From: Lates calcarifer
Lineage: Eukaryota > Chordata > Actinopteri > Centropomidae
Direction of reading: 5' to 3'
Assembly: GCF_001640805.2 (NCBI RefSeq)
Contig: NC_066843.1
Span: 1 to 64,000, forward strand
DNA: 64,000 bases
The translations under genes were made by a program, and so were the position numbers. The notes beneath the pieces are model-generated. The model did not search any database, was not told the DNA's origin, and saw only the letters and a list, made by a program, of their open reading frames with translations. The stretch's first letter is position 1. Each line of letters opens with the position of its first letter. Shown in pieces: positions 47,905 through 61,021 of this stretch.

Positions 47905-50055
47905 GCAGGAGCTGAGTTTGTGAGTAAACTGAGGACTTCCTGTAAAGGTCATCGACCTTCACATGACGCAACAGGCTGATAAACACACACAAACACACAC
48001 ACACAAACACAGGGTCACATCCCTGCACCTCTCACCTGTTGTGTTTCGCTGTCAATATGACGAGTGAAGCCCAAACATCTGTCGCCCCCTGCTGGCTGAC
48101 TGCAGAGCTGCTTATAAAACCACAGCAGTCTTTGCTCCGACTCCTCACTTCAAACTGCAGTACAAATATTCACACCTTCTTTATTTCACTTTGAGTTTGA
48201 TTTGGATCTGAATCTTAAACCTGTGTCAGAACATGAATGTGTTTTATATGACAACAGATTTAAACATCAACTCTCTGACACTGTAACTCTGCCTGTTGTT
48301 AAACTGAAGCTGTTGGTTTCTCTGTGGTGACTGACGACTAACATGAAGCTGATCCTGGACCTGCAGCCGTCTGAAGGCAGTTCTTAATTTTTACAGTTTT
48401 TAATGTCGACAGTAAAATGACAACATCTTTCAGTCGAGGATAAAAGTCACTGGAGTCGTATTGTGAAGGAGGGTCCAGGTGTCGGCCATCTTTAACCAGC
48501 GGTTCCTCCACCGAGCTCAGATCAAACTCTTCCCTCAGACTAAAGATTCAGAGTAAAAACTCTTTTGTTCTTTGTGCAATAAACCTGCCAAATTTCCACA
48601 AATAATTTATATAAATCTACATTTTTAGCAGCTTGTGTTGTAGAGATTGTTTTGTTTTTGTACTGGAGATATTTCAGGTTGAGACAGAAAGAAGCTGCAC
48701 CTGCAGACCAACGTAAGCCCCGCCCACACTGTTTTATTAACAGGTGACTGCACAAAATGGCTGCTTCGCACCAGAGATGACACATTAACTCCTTCACAGT
48801 TTGTCCACACCAAAAAAAAAACATCTCATCTTCCAGTCAGCAGCTCTCCAGTCCTTCAGTGTGCAGTGATAAGACTCATCTGTGCCCCCCCCCTCACCCC
48901 TCCCTTCACTTGTTTTGACATCATGGAAGTCCTCCCCCCCCCCCCCCCCCCCGGGTGCTCAGGTCCCAGTGTCTCCAGTGTTCCCAGTCTCTGCTGGGAC
49001 AGAACCAGTGTCCGAACCAGTAATACTCCAAAAACACCGGCTCTTTCCAGTGAAACATCGTCAAGGTAACGTTATTCAGTAGTCGTCACGGTAACTACCA
49101 CCTCCACCACCTCCACCTCCTCCACCTCCTGTTATTTTTTGGTAATACTGCCACAGCGGTCGGAGCGCCGGTCGCCTCCAGGATCCTGTGTTTCCTCCTG
49201 TGCACCGAACAACAACCTGACGAATCCTTGGCAACAAAACAGAAACTAAACTAAAACCAACGACTGAGGCATCGTCAGTTTTTACAGCTGCACAAACTTC
49301 ACTCTGGTTTAACTGAAGCTGCTCCTGTGGTTCATCTGATTCTCAATCATGCACATGAACATGAACTGCTTTTCTTTAGGTCTGTGCTGTTTTAGATTCA
49401 AGAATCAGACCAGACCTGAGGATATATTTTAGTTTCTTATCACCACGTTAAAAAACTTCTGACGACCTTGGTCAGGTGTGCTCTCTCAGGACTTTCACCT
49501 TGTCTTTGAGTCTGTTTGCAGCTTTAGGTGATTTCAGATCTGGTCAAACAAACTAGTTCACGAGTTCTCAGAGACTCTGGATTTCAGTTCCTCCAACTCT
49601 GATATCTGAGGATGAAAGATTCCTCAGAATAAACTAATGAAAATAAAAACACATTAGAATCACTGGATCTAAAGGTTTCCACCTAAAAAGTACAGCTCGT
49701 GTTCACGTTCAGATTCTCTGAATCCAGACAAAAACACAGGTCAATGTTCCTCTGACCGCTCAGTTCAGCAACATGATCCTGGAGAAAGTGCATCAATAAA
49801 ATGTAAACAAACTGGATATTCCAACTTCACAATAATGATTCTGACAGATTGTCATCACTGACTCGTCTCCCAGGTCATTAACATCTGATCAAAGGCTGGT
49901 TCATACGTCTAGCTGTGCAGTTACACCTCCTGAACACCAGGTGGTGGTGGAGTTTCTGTGACACTGCCGTACGACCACAGAGAGACAGATAGGAGCCGTC
50001 CAGTCACAGCTGATGTAGTTAAGACTTGTAGAGAAGTAAACATCAGGCTACAGTG
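47744..50055. other. Intergenic upstream of cfp
   Basis: cfp promoter side, then (TG)n at 47862-47901, a poly(C) run at about 48935-48952 and nondescript sequence. I find no conserved coding exon here. Confidence 0.5.
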
Positions 50056-50718
50056 TCAATAGAGCTCTGCAGTGATGATGGGTTTCTGTAGTCCAGCCCT
50101 GAAGTTAGCTTCAGCCTGGTTCCTCCACAGAAAATCAACTGTGAGCAGCTAAAGTTTCTGATCCTTCAGGTTTAGTTGATCAGATCATCTTCACAGATGA
50201 ACACCACTGTTCTGATGTTTGAAGTAAGAAGCTAATGTTAGGCTATAAACCAACTCCACCACGGTCCCATGACGTCAACGTCTCCACCACTAAGCTTCCA
50301 ACTGGTCATTTCATTTAGCTCTGAGCTCTTCTACAAAAGCCTTTCTTCTTAGAAAGTTAGTGAGAGTTTGAAAGAGCGTGAGTAGAAACACAACCGAGGC
50401 TGTAAAGGTGGACTGGTGAGTAGATGGGTTTTCATGTTAACGTCCCCGACAACCTCTGTAGTCTCATTTAGACACTCGTTAGCAACCGCCTTTTTTAAGA
50501 CACGTAAAAGCTTCAAACATCAGGAGTGGGGGATTTACTGACCCATTTTATGTCGGAGAATAAAACCTGAAAATGTCTTGAGCTTGTGTTAAAACCACAG
50601 ACCTTATTTCAGACATTTAACCAGAAACACACTGACTCTGGGACGAGGGAACAGGAAGTGCTAACATGCTAACTTACTTCCTGGTTTCAGGATCAGTCCT
50701 GCAGAGCTCTACTGAGTT
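50056..50718. mobile_element. TIR element carrying the shared repeat core
   Basis: The ends 'tagagctctgcag' (50059) and its reverse 'ctgcagagctcta' (about 50700) form short terminal inverted repeats. Inside is the 50157-50424 core shared with the wnk4 intron (14876-15143). The outer parts recur at 4176-4330. Non-autonomous. Confidence 0.6.
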
Positions 50719-53081
50719 GTTTAGTCTTGTCAGACCTGAGAGACGAACACTGAACTTCATCCATCAAAACAGACCAAAACCTAAACTGATCCTCGTCCTG
50801 AAATCCAGTTTAACTGTTACTGCTACATAAAAGTTGTGTAAGGTTAAATGGTCCCGTGTGGAGCTGTACAGCAGGTGACAGGTCATCAAACATCAAACAG
50901 CTGAATCAGAACAAACACTGATGAATAAATTAAAACTGTTCAGCAGTTTATAAAACATCCTCACCACAGGGTTCATTCAGTTCTGGAGATTTTGACTGTT
51001 TCACACTGTCTTCATCAGCTAAACATCAACACAGACCAGGTCAAAGGTCAGACCTGAACAAACCTGGTGAGGAGAGAGTTTTATCAACTGTTCAACATGT
51101 TGGTGTAAACAGAACTTTTTGTTAAAGACACGAGCTTCATGAAGTTTCTCCAACACTGAGCTGAGAGACGATGTTCAGATGTCGAGGTCTTTCTCAGTCC
51201 ACGGTCTCATCTGTTCTCAGAAACAATCCACATGACCTGATGTGTTCCCTGCTGAACCATTCAAATTTACTGAGGTGACGTCTGTGAAGAGCTTTTAGTC
51301 AGTCTCCATGGTCATCCTGAGGATAACAGCTTCTGTGCTGATTTCCCTCTGACTGAAGTTTTGTTTTGTTGGAGCTGAAGTTGTTTGTCTGATGCGACGG
51401 AGGATCAGAGCCAATGTTACGTTAAAAATAATCACAGGATATAAAGAAATCAAATCACTGGAGTCTAACTCTGGAGTCTTCTCTCAACCAAAGTCTCTGT
51501 CACTTTATCTGTAACCTTTGACCAGGCGATGGAGTTGAACTGATTGGATCTGACGTTATCAGAGAAACGAGGAAACAGCTCCTCCTGACGTCCTGTGTCT
51601 GCAGAATACCATCAAAATAACTGATTTTTAACATGAACCTGTTTCATTCTGGTTGTAATCAGCTGGTCTGTTTGTTTTAAAGATGAGGAGACGTCTGAGG
51701 AAAATTCAGCTCCTGATAAAAACCTCCTGAACACTGAAGGAATCTGACCCAACAAATAAAACACTGATGAATTATTTAACGATTAGATAAAACTAACTCC
51801 ATGTTTAACTTCTCTGTTAAAGCTCAGAGCTTCAATAACAGTTTGTTCTCACAGGAACCTTGCATCAGTGCATCAGAGAGTCCCTGATACAACTTTCACT
51901 TCACTTTACTGAGCCTGGTCTTAAAATGAACAAACCAGAACAGTGATGGAGACCTGATGAAAGCAGAGCGACTCGTTCCTGTCGTCCTCAGGTGAGTTCT
52001 ACCTGCTGAGAGGTTCACAGCTAAAGAGAAAACTACCGGAGTTAGAGAGAGTTAAACAGACTGACAGAGTCCGCAGCCCGACAGGAGAGACATGGAGCAG
52101 GAGGATTATTTAATTATTGTCACCGCTGCAAAGTTATGAATTTGTAATTATAGGACTCTGCAGGGCTTTTAATTTGAAACAACGGTCACAGGAAGTGGTG
52201 GAGTTAATACCTGGCTGAGGTGAGAAAAGGAGCTAAAGGCGGATTTAACTCATTTAGTTGGATCTGTAACTGATCCTCATCTACTGGGACAAATCCACAA
52301 TCCTGTGAAGCCGTTATTGTCTGAGTCTCTACCTCCCGAACAGTCGCATCGAAGACCCAAATCTGAGTCGGGTTCAGCCCCACTGAATATAATGACAGTT
52401 TTCCTCTAATGTTATGACTTAATTCCTGATTTAATAACTTTTTCTCCAACAGTGGCTCTGATCCTCCATCATGGGACTTCAAGTTAAAACTGTGTTTAAG
52501 CTGGTTCCCGTAACGTTGGTGAACTGGACTCAGACCTGGTTCAGACCTAATGAACGTGGACTGACAAAGACCTCCAGAGTTACAGCTGTGAAGTTGTTTT
52601 CAGGTGTTGGAGGTCGGAGGATCCTGGAGGCGACTGAATGTTTCTCTCCTCACACTGAACTTCTTTGTTTGTTTCTTTTAGAGATTTTTAGCGTCGTCGT
52701 CGTCGCTAACGGTGACATTTCCTTAAGTCTGGCTGCTCAGTGATGACATCAGAAGAGAGGCGGAGTCTCCACATCCCCTGCCCCCCTCCCTCCACACACA
52801 CACCAGTGTCGACTCCCCGTGAGCCAATCAGAGAGCCCCGGAGGAGGGCGGATCATCTGAAACTCCGGCCCGGATACAGGACTGAGCGGAGGGAGCTGAT
52901 TGGCTGCAGTCTGTGAGACCAGTTCGAATGTTTGATCGAAAAACACGAGGAACAAAATAAAGAAGGGAAAATAACTGCAGGGAGGAGAAGAGAAACGTGT
53001 TACTGCAGTGAATCAGTCTGTCGTATGTTAAAGACGAGTCGTTACAGTTTCTGACTCACGCCGTCCTCTCGGGCTCCAGTG
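50719..53081. other. Intergenic downstream of socs7
   Basis: No supported gene. Several 60-90 residue open frames on both strands show no family resemblance or splice context. The socs7 3' UTR must lie in the right part (minus strand) but no clear AATAAA was identified. Confidence 0.45.
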
Positions 53082-54371
53082 CTACGTTTGGGACTCGACC
53101 CCCGGCTGGCTGCTTGGCTCTGGTCCTCGCTCCTTCAGTGTCGGGTTGATCTCCTCCTCGGGGTCGTAGTAATAAAACTTCCTCAGGTAGGCGATCAGAG
53201 GCCTGAGGAGAGAGACAACAAATCAACAACAACAGTAAAGAGACCAGAAACAGATGGAGGCACTGGTATTCCAGCAGCTCCTGGTTAAATCCCTGTTTTT
53301 GTCAATGGAGTCTGGTAGAGATATATAGAGAGGTTCAGGGTTCAGGGTCTGGGGGAGGTGGACTCACGTGGGCAGCGGCAGCTCCTGGATGTGGTCTATA
53401 CGGACCAGCTGTCTGATGCAGAAGCGGCAGAGATGCTGCAGAGATTTAACGCTGCTGAACCTGGAGACCGGGTACAGGAGCTGGACCGGGGTCGGAGGCA
53501 GACCTGAAACACAGACACTGACAGCTGATTGGTCTGAACACAGACAGCTGAGGTGACACTGACAGCTGATTGGTCGGTGAGTTACCAGGGACTCTGGAGC
53601 GCAGGAAGTAGAGGAACTTCCCATTCTTGGAGTGCATGATGGCTCTCTCTATGAACTCCACCACAGAGTGACAACGATCCTCAAACTTAGGATGACACCA
53701 CAGACTGAACGTACCTGAGGAGGAGGAGGAGGAGGAGAGGAGGAGGAGGAGGAGAGGAGGAGAGGAGGAGGAGGAGAGGAGGAGGAGAGGAGGAGAGGAG
53801 GAGAGGAGGAGAGGAGGAGGAGGAGGAGGAGGAGGAGAGGAGGAGGAGGAGGAGGAGGAGGAGGAGGAGGAGAGGAGGAGAGGAGGAGATGAGGAGGAGG
53901 AGGAGGAGGAGAGGAGGAGAGGAGGAGATGAGGAGGAGGAGAGGAGGAGAGGAGGAGGAGGAGAGGAGGAGAGGAGGAGAGGAGGAGATGAGGAGGAGGG
54001 AGGAGGAGGAGGAGGAGGAGGAGAGGAGGAGAGGAGGAGATGAGGAGGAGGAGAGGAGGAGGAGAGGAGGAGATGAGGAGGAGGAGGAGGAGGAGGAGAG
54101 GAGGAGAGGAGGAGATGAGGAGGAGGAGAGGAGGAGAGGAGGAGGAGGAGGAGAGGAGGAGAGGAGGAGATGAGGAGGAGGAGGAGGAGAGGAGACAGAG
54201 AGGACAGGAGGAGGAGAGAGAGGAGGAGAGGAGAGGAGGAGGAGGAGGAGGAGAGGAGGAGAGGAGGAGAGGAGGAGAGATTTTTATCTTTGTCCTGTGT
54301 GTGTGTGTTACCTCTGTGTGTGTTGTGTGTGTGTGTGGTGTGTGTGTGTCCTCTGTGTGTGTGTGTGTTAC

Positions 54372-54406
<35 letters not shown>

Positions 54407-54456
54407 CTCTGTGTGTGTGTGTGTGTTACCTGTGTGTGTGTGTGTGTGTGTGTTAC

Positions 54457-54493
<37 letters not shown>

Positions 54494-54510
54494 CTCTGTG
54501 TGTGTGTTAC

Positions 54511-54602
<92 letters not shown>

Positions 54603-54880
54603 CTCTGTGTGTGTGTGTGTTACCTCTGTGTGTGTGTGTGTGTTACCTGTGTGTGTGTGTGTGTGTGTTTACCTCTGTGTGTGTGTGTTACCTCTGTGGT
54701 GGTGTTACCTCTGTAGTGCTCCATGCGTGTGTGGTGTGTGACTCCCTGGGACCTGAAGCTCAGACTCAGGATGTATCGTGGATCTGAACTGTCCCGGACC
54801 AGGAACGACCCGTCAGGTTTCCCCTTCAGCTTCATCTCAGCGTCCTCCCAGTTCATCGGTCCCCAGTACCACCCACACTG

Positions 54881-54919
<39 letters not shown>

Positions 54920-55404
54920 GTTTCAGTTGTTAATCAGTTAAACAGCTGAAACAGGAAACAGGAAGTCTGTGACTCCTCCTCCTCCTGATACTGATCAATA
55001 CTCAGATCAGTTTCATGATCTGTTATGTTCATTCACTTCAGCTGTTTATTGTTTTATATTTGTCATTGTTAATAAAGTTTATTATTGAGTTTCTTCTCTA
55101 AGCTGACAACACGTCTTCTTCTCTTGATTTATTCTGATTAAACTTCCTGTGTCTGTCCCCCCCCCCCCCCCCTCATAACTGAGCGTGGCCCCCACCTTCT
55201 CCAGTTCTCTGAGGCTGGTGGCGAAGCTGCTGGCGTCGGGTCGACTGAGGGGACAGCGGGCAGCGAGTCTGGGTGGGAGGTGCTGACCGTCAGGACGCAG
55301 AGGGACGGGCCGAGGGAGACCTCTGAGGAAGGTGTCTGAGGACAGAGACAGAGTCAGACTCACCTGTCCACAGGTGAGGGGGGAGAGTGTGTGTGTGTGT
55401 GTGT

Positions 55405-55442
<38 letters not shown>

Positions 55443-58400
55443 CACCATTGAGGCTCAGGCTGTGTTGGATGGTGCTCAGGGGGGGGGGCAGGGCCAGAGG
55501 TCGGGGGGGCAGAGACTGCATCGACGCCCCGACGCCGCGCTCCAGGAACGGACCCTGCTGCTGAGGAGGACCCCCGAAATCATCTGAGGACACACAGAGT
55601 CACATGACCTCAGTCACATGACCACACAGGAAGCAGCACAGACACAAACAGAGGAGGTGAAAACAGAAAGCAGAGGCAGAGGAGGAGGAGGAGGAGGAGG
55701 AGTACCGAGCAGACTGAGGCTCCGTCTGGGCGGGGAGGAGGAGTCGGGGGGTGAAGAGAGTTCCCCCCCTCCGAGAAATATCCACATCAACCAGAGACAC
55801 CGTCTCACCTGGACACACAGAGAGAGGAGGAGGAGGAGGAGAGAGGAGGAGGAGGAGGAGAGAGGAGGAGGAGAGAGGAGGAGGAGAGAGGAGAAGAGGA
55901 GGAGAGAGGAGGCGAGAGGAGGAGAGGAGGAGGACAGGAGGTGTTAGAGCAGAGAACAGTAGAAATGTTAGAGCAGCAGCAGCTTTTAGAAACAGAAGAA
56001 GAAACAGACGTCATTTAATCAGAAGAAGAAGATGAGCTGGAGCAGAGAACTGGAACCAGAACTTCATGTTAGCCACAGAAACCTGCTTATTCAGTCCACA
56101 TGATCAGAACCAGGTCTGTACAGGTCATCCGGGTCTCTGCAGGTCTGTCCTGTTTCCTGATAGTTTGGGTTCTACTGGAGTTCAAACACCACTCTGTGAT
56201 GTGGACCGGATCAGACTGTGTCCTCCATCTTTCTTTTACTGACTGAGCATCATCAGAAACCTGAACCACAATCCTGGTTTCTACCTGAGTCCTCCAGCAG
56301 AACCAAGACCAGGTGTGAAACTAACAACCTGGACCTGCAGTCTGATTCCACTGAGACCAGGACCTGACCCTGAACACAGACTCCTCTGCAGAACAGAAAC
56401 CTGAACCTCGACTCTGAAAAACCTCCTGAGACGAAACACCCAGTCACAGAGTCACAGAATCACAGTCACAGAGTCACAGAGTCACAGTCACAGAGTTACA
56501 GAGTTACAGTCACAGAGTCAGAGAGTCACAGTCACAAAGTCACAGAGTCACAGCCACAGAGTCAGAGAGTCACAGTCAGAGAGTCAGAGAGTCACAGTCA
56601 CAGAGTCAGAGAGTCACAGTCACAGAGTCAGAGAGTTACAGAGTTACAGTCACAGAGTCACAGAGTCACAGTCAGAGAGTCACAGTCACAGAGTCACAGT
56701 CAGAGAGTCACAGAGTTACAGTCACAGAGTCAGAGAGTCACAGAGTCAGTCACAGAGTCACAGAGTCACAGCCACAGAGTCAGAGAGTCACAGTCACAGA
56801 GTCAGAGAGTCAGAGTCACAGTCACAGAGTCAGAGAGTCACAGTCACAGAGTCACAGAGTTACAGAGTTACAGTCACAGAGTCACAGTCAGAGAGTCACA
56901 GTCACAGAGTCACAGTCAGAGAGTCACAGAGTTACAGTCACAGAGTCACAGAGTTACAGTCAGAGAGTCACAGTCACAGAGTCACAGAGTTACAGAGTTA
57001 CAGTCACAGAGTCACAGTCACAGAGTCACAGTCAGAGAGTCACAGAGTTACAGTCACAGAGTCACAGAGTTACAGTCACAGAGTCACAGAGTCACAGTCA
57101 GAGAGTCACAGTCACAGAGTCACAGTCAGAGAGTCACAGAGTTACAGAGTTACAGTCACAGAGTCACAGAGTCACAGTCAGAGAGTCACAGAGTTACAGT
57201 CACAGAGTCACAGAGTCACAGTCAGAGAGTCACAGTCACAGAGTCACAGTCAGAGAGTCACAGAGTTACAGTCACAGAGTCACAGAGTTACAGAGTAACA
57301 GAGTCAGGTAAAAATAGCTCTCACACACACAGACACAGTAACTTATATTCAGACGTACCAGTGAAAGCAGGACTGAAGGGCACCGGAGAGAAGGCACTGT
57401 GAGGTCTGGACACCTGCAGCCTGATGGGAGACATCAGAGGTTAAACTGAGAGCAAGTGAGTAAGTGATTGATGACACACCTGATGACACACCTGATGACA
57501 CACCTGACACCTGAGAGTGTTTGTTCAGGACTCAGACGTTAACTCTCAGTGATCTGTTCACACTGAGCTGTGGAAACAATGCCGTCGCCATGGCAGCAAC
57601 GCCTCGTCTCTCTCTGCTGAGCAGTGAGGATGATCATCACCATGACGACAGATACCAAAAAAAAAAAGTCCTCTGAAGTTTAATGTGAGTTAAACTCTGA
57701 CCTGAGACCAGAACAGGAAACTGACGTCTGCAAATGTCTGGTGTTGGAGAGAAATCACTGCTTCAGATTTTCACCTGAAACATTCAGAAACATCAAACTC
57801 CAACACACTCTGAGACAGAATGGTGAGAGCGTCTGAGACAGAACCAGGATCTCCTGGTTCTGTCTCAGGAGATCCTGGTCCAGGAGATCCTGGTCCCAGG
57901 AGATCCTGGTTCTGTCTTTAAAACCACCTCTGAACGATTCTTTTGACCAGCTGCTGTCCGTCACGTCTTCAAACACGGTCAGCTCTTCTTCGTTGATTTG
58001 TGATCTTTAATATCTCCACATCTTTGACCTAAACTGTTCTGAGTCATTCAGAGGTGAAATCAGATACGTGTCACTTTTTAATCTGTCCGTCTACTCTCTG
58101 TCCGTCGCACCTGTGTGAACAAAGGGCCCATAATGCACTGCGTTACTGACGTGACAATCCAGCACTTCTCTGTGAGATGCAGATACATGAACAGACCCAG
58201 AGTTACCTAAATAATGGTGAGAGCGTCTGAGTGCAGAGCAGGACGTCCTGCCACAGAGTTTAACTCTGTCAGAGGAGGAAACACTCAAACACACCTGAGG
58301 ATTCATCTAATGAAGAAAGACGGAAAACAACCTGAGATCTGAGTCCAGTCGTTCTTACAGTTAGTCTCTTTTTCTGCAAACAAAGGAACCAAACTGGCTG

Positions 58401-61021
58401 TAATGTAATGAAACAGTCTGTTAGAGTGAAACAGTCTGTTAGAGTGAAACAGTCTGTTAGAGTGTTGCATTGTGGGTTGTTTGTAGCCATGTTGCTAAGC
58501 TAACAGTCTGAGTTCAGCGAGTCTTCAGTTTCAGCTGCTTCGTTAGAAATGAAACGAGGAGTTTCAGTCGGTCGGAGAGAGACGGACTCAGTCAGCTGAT
58601 CAGAGGTCAGGAGGTCGTCTGAACCTAAAGCTGTTTCACTGTCAGACTGAGGATGAAGATCTTCTTCTCCCATAAACAGAGATGCAGTGAATCATTTACT
58701 CAGTGAGTCGGAGCCATGGTGAGCTCTGACTCTGAGCAGACGTCTGCAGATTCAACACCAGATCAAACTGTGGCACCAACAAGTCGCTTTTCACATGAAG
58801 AGAAACACGACTTTCCATTTTCAGAAATAAGAACTCTGCTTTTCCACCTGCTGCTGCACATGTGGTTTATAAGTGAGTCGTCAGTCTGATGTTTACAGCT
58901 CGGTTTCACTTCCTGTCAGAGCGACCACTGAACAGACGTTTGATGGTTCAGTCTTGAAGCCAGTGAACAGCAGTTTATTTCCATCCACAGCTGTGTGAAG
59001 TTACACCAAATGATCAGCGTTCAATAATAATCAATAATAATGATTCTGGATTAATCAGTTGAATGAGTCGTTTGTTCAAAGTCTAAACTGAAACATTTTC
59101 AGTTTCAAAAATGTAAAACAGAGAAAATCTGAATGTTTGATCGATTGATCTAAACGAACCTTTAACTGATCAGTCCCTGATCACCTGTCTGTATCCATCA
59201 CAGCTGCTCTCAGGTCAGTGTTTACCTGTTGTCATGGCAATAAGCCCCCCCCCCCCCGCGGGCCTCTTACCTGCTGCTGTCCTGCTCCATGTTGCTGCAG
59301 GTCGACCCCCACACGTCCAGCAGACTTCCCCCGGACGAGGTGGACGAGGCCAGGGACGGCCTCTTGTCCAGGAGCCCCCCCGACCCCCCGCTGGAGCTCT
59401 TGGTCCTGAACAGTTTGCTGAGCCGGACCTTCAGGGACCCCCCTTTCCTCGACTTCCCCCGCGGCGTCTTCTCCCCGTCCCTCCCTCCTCCCACCTCCCC
59501 CTCCAGGACCACCAGGGGGGAGGCAGACCGCCCCGCTCCCCCTGAGGCCACGCCGAGTTTGGGGGTGGTGGCGCGGCTCTGGGGCTGGGACCGGGACTGG
59601 TGCTGATGCTGGGGGCGGTGGATTGGGTCAGGGCCTGAGGACAGGAGGGGGTCGGGGGAGACCTGGAGGCCACTGAGGGTCACTGCTGCCTGGGGGGCCT
59701 GCGGGCGGACGGGGGGGTAAGGACAGGGTACGGTGGTGCCAACAGGGGGGCGGGAGTCCACGCAGGGGGGTAAGGACACCGCGGCACCCAGGACAGCCAG
59801 CGAGGACCTGCAGGTCTGGTCGGTGCAGACCCCCGCCTCCTCGGCCAGTCTGTGGACCTGCCGCATCAGACCGCTCAGAGTCCCGCTGGAGAACACCGGC
59901 CCCGCCCCCCCAGATGTCTCTCCTTTCTCAGTGTCCCCCACATCCCCCCTGTCCCTGGCCTCCCCCACCTCCTCGGACCCCAGACCCTCCAGGACCAGCA
60001 GGGCATCGCTGGTCTCACTTGGGTCCTCGCCCCCCGTCCCCGAGGCCAGGACGCTGTGACAGGAGCACCGAGGGAGCGGGAGAACCATATCTTCCCCCCC
60101 ACCTCCTCCTCCCCCCTCCCTCCCCTCACCCAGCTGACCCAGCCTCCGGGCCAGAGCCAGGACCGGGTCCTCTCCCCCGGCCGGGCAGTTCTTCCTGGGC
60201 TCCAGCAGACCCAGGCGCAGGGCTTGGTCCAGCAGGCCCGGGGGCCATTTAGCCAGTCTGTCTGTAAGCAGGCGGTGTCTGTGGCACAGGACCGACCCAG
60301 ACTCAGAGTTCAGAGCCGGGACGCCCTGCTGAGGAGTCTGGGACCCGTCAGAGCCTTTGGACAGTCTGAGGACCGGGTGCCACTGGAGGAGCTGCGGCGG
60401 CGGCTGCAGGTTCTCCTCTGCAGACGGGATACAGTGTGAGTTCTGGTCCTTCCCGCCTCCGGGCCCGGGACCGGCTGTTGTGCCGCCGGGACCGGTTCCT
60501 GATCCCGAGTCCAGCTGCTGTCTCTGTCTCTCTGCCTCCTCCCGGAGGAACCCCGGGGGCAGCTGCTCCAGCCCGCACTCCAGGATCCGGTCTCCGGACC
60601 GCAGCAGGTTCTGAAACACCATCAGCTGCGCCCTCGACCCGTGCCCCCCGGAACCGTGCCCGTGCGGCACCGGGAAGTCCACGAACCGCTGGGCCGCTAC
60701 CGCAAAGTCCTCCGGCGGCGGAGGCGACAGCGGCGCCTCGGAGCCCGGCGGGGCCTGCGTCAGCACCAGCCCGCCGTCCAGCTCGCCTTTTCCGGGGAGC
60801 GGCGAGCTGTAGTGCGGGGAGGCCGAGCCGAGGCCCGCCGAGGGGCCGCTGGGGTCCAGATCAAACCCGCCGCCGTGGTGTCCCAGCACGGCTTTAACGG
60901 GCCCGAACCCGCCGCCCCCGGACATCAGGTCGTCGGGCTCGTCCAGTCGGTCGTACTCGGCCGCGGACACGAGCCGCATCAGGACGAAGTCCGGGGACAT
61001 TTCTTGCTGCGCGTCGTTCAT
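53082..61021 (-). CDS. socs7: Suppressor of cytokine signalling 7 (SH2 plus SOCS box)
   Basis: Substrate adaptor of an elongin B/C-cullin 5 ubiquitin ligase, binding phosphotyrosine proteins. Exons in gene order: 59271-61021, 57359-57420, 55706-55808, 55446-55583, 55196-55335, 54709-54877, 53586-53714, 53368-53503, 53082-53202. The long disordered first exon (about 583 aa, open) contains GEDPSETSDALLVLEGLGS and KVRLSKLFRTKSSSGGSG. Then SAFSPVPFSPAFT, ETVSLVDVDIS, the SH2 domain (CGWYWGPMNWEDAEMKLKG, SFLVRDSSDPRYILSLSF with the FLVR Arg) and the SOCS box (SLQHLCRFCIRQLV BC box, then LPLPTPLIAYLRKFYYYDPEEE). Coding length is 2749 bases, one too many: the break is in exon 3 at a seven-G run (55763-55769), where the frame slips between VDISRRG and SPPRRSLSLLG. 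Human SOCS7 also maps to chromosome 17. Identity certain; the shift is likely a homopolymer error. Confidence 0.96.
53718..54288. repeat. Giant (GGA)n tract, pyrimidine-rich on the socs7 sense strand
   Basis: About 570 bases of GAGGAG-type repeats end only a few bases from the socs7 acceptor at 53714/53715, so the sense strand shows an extended CTCCTC polypyrimidine tract running into CAG. It yields long artificial open frames. Confidence 0.93.
54294..54706. repeat. (TG)n array with repeated 5' splice-site copies in socs7 intron 6
   Basis: Runs of TG are punctuated about 13 times by TTACCTCT or TTACCTGT. On the socs7 sense strand these read AGAG|GTAA or ACAG|GTAA, the same sequence as the authentic donor of the SH2 exon at 54709/54708 (AGAG|GTAACA). 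The array starts directly at that donor. Confidence 0.9.
55814..55937. repeat. (GGA)n tract upstream of socs7 exon 3
   Basis: A second purine tract of about 120 bases, pyrimidine-rich on the sense strand, lies immediately upstream of the acceptor for the exon at 55808. Confidence 0.9.
56443..57305. repeat. GAGTCACAGTCACA minisatellite in a socs7 intron
   Basis: About 860 bases built from GAGTCACA, GTCACA, GAGTCAGA and GAGTTACA blocks in higher-order units of roughly 20-30 bases. No spacer and repeat alternation of CRISPR type and no coding sense. Confidence 0.93.

Noticed and set aside
53889..54787. Long plus-strand frames rich in Glu/Arg then Cys/Val
   Set aside because: Products of the GGA and TG repeats within a socs7 intron on the opposite strand.
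56443..57305. CRISPR-like regular repeat
   Set aside because: Units are contiguous, variable and spacerless in a vertebrate intron; it is a minisatellite.
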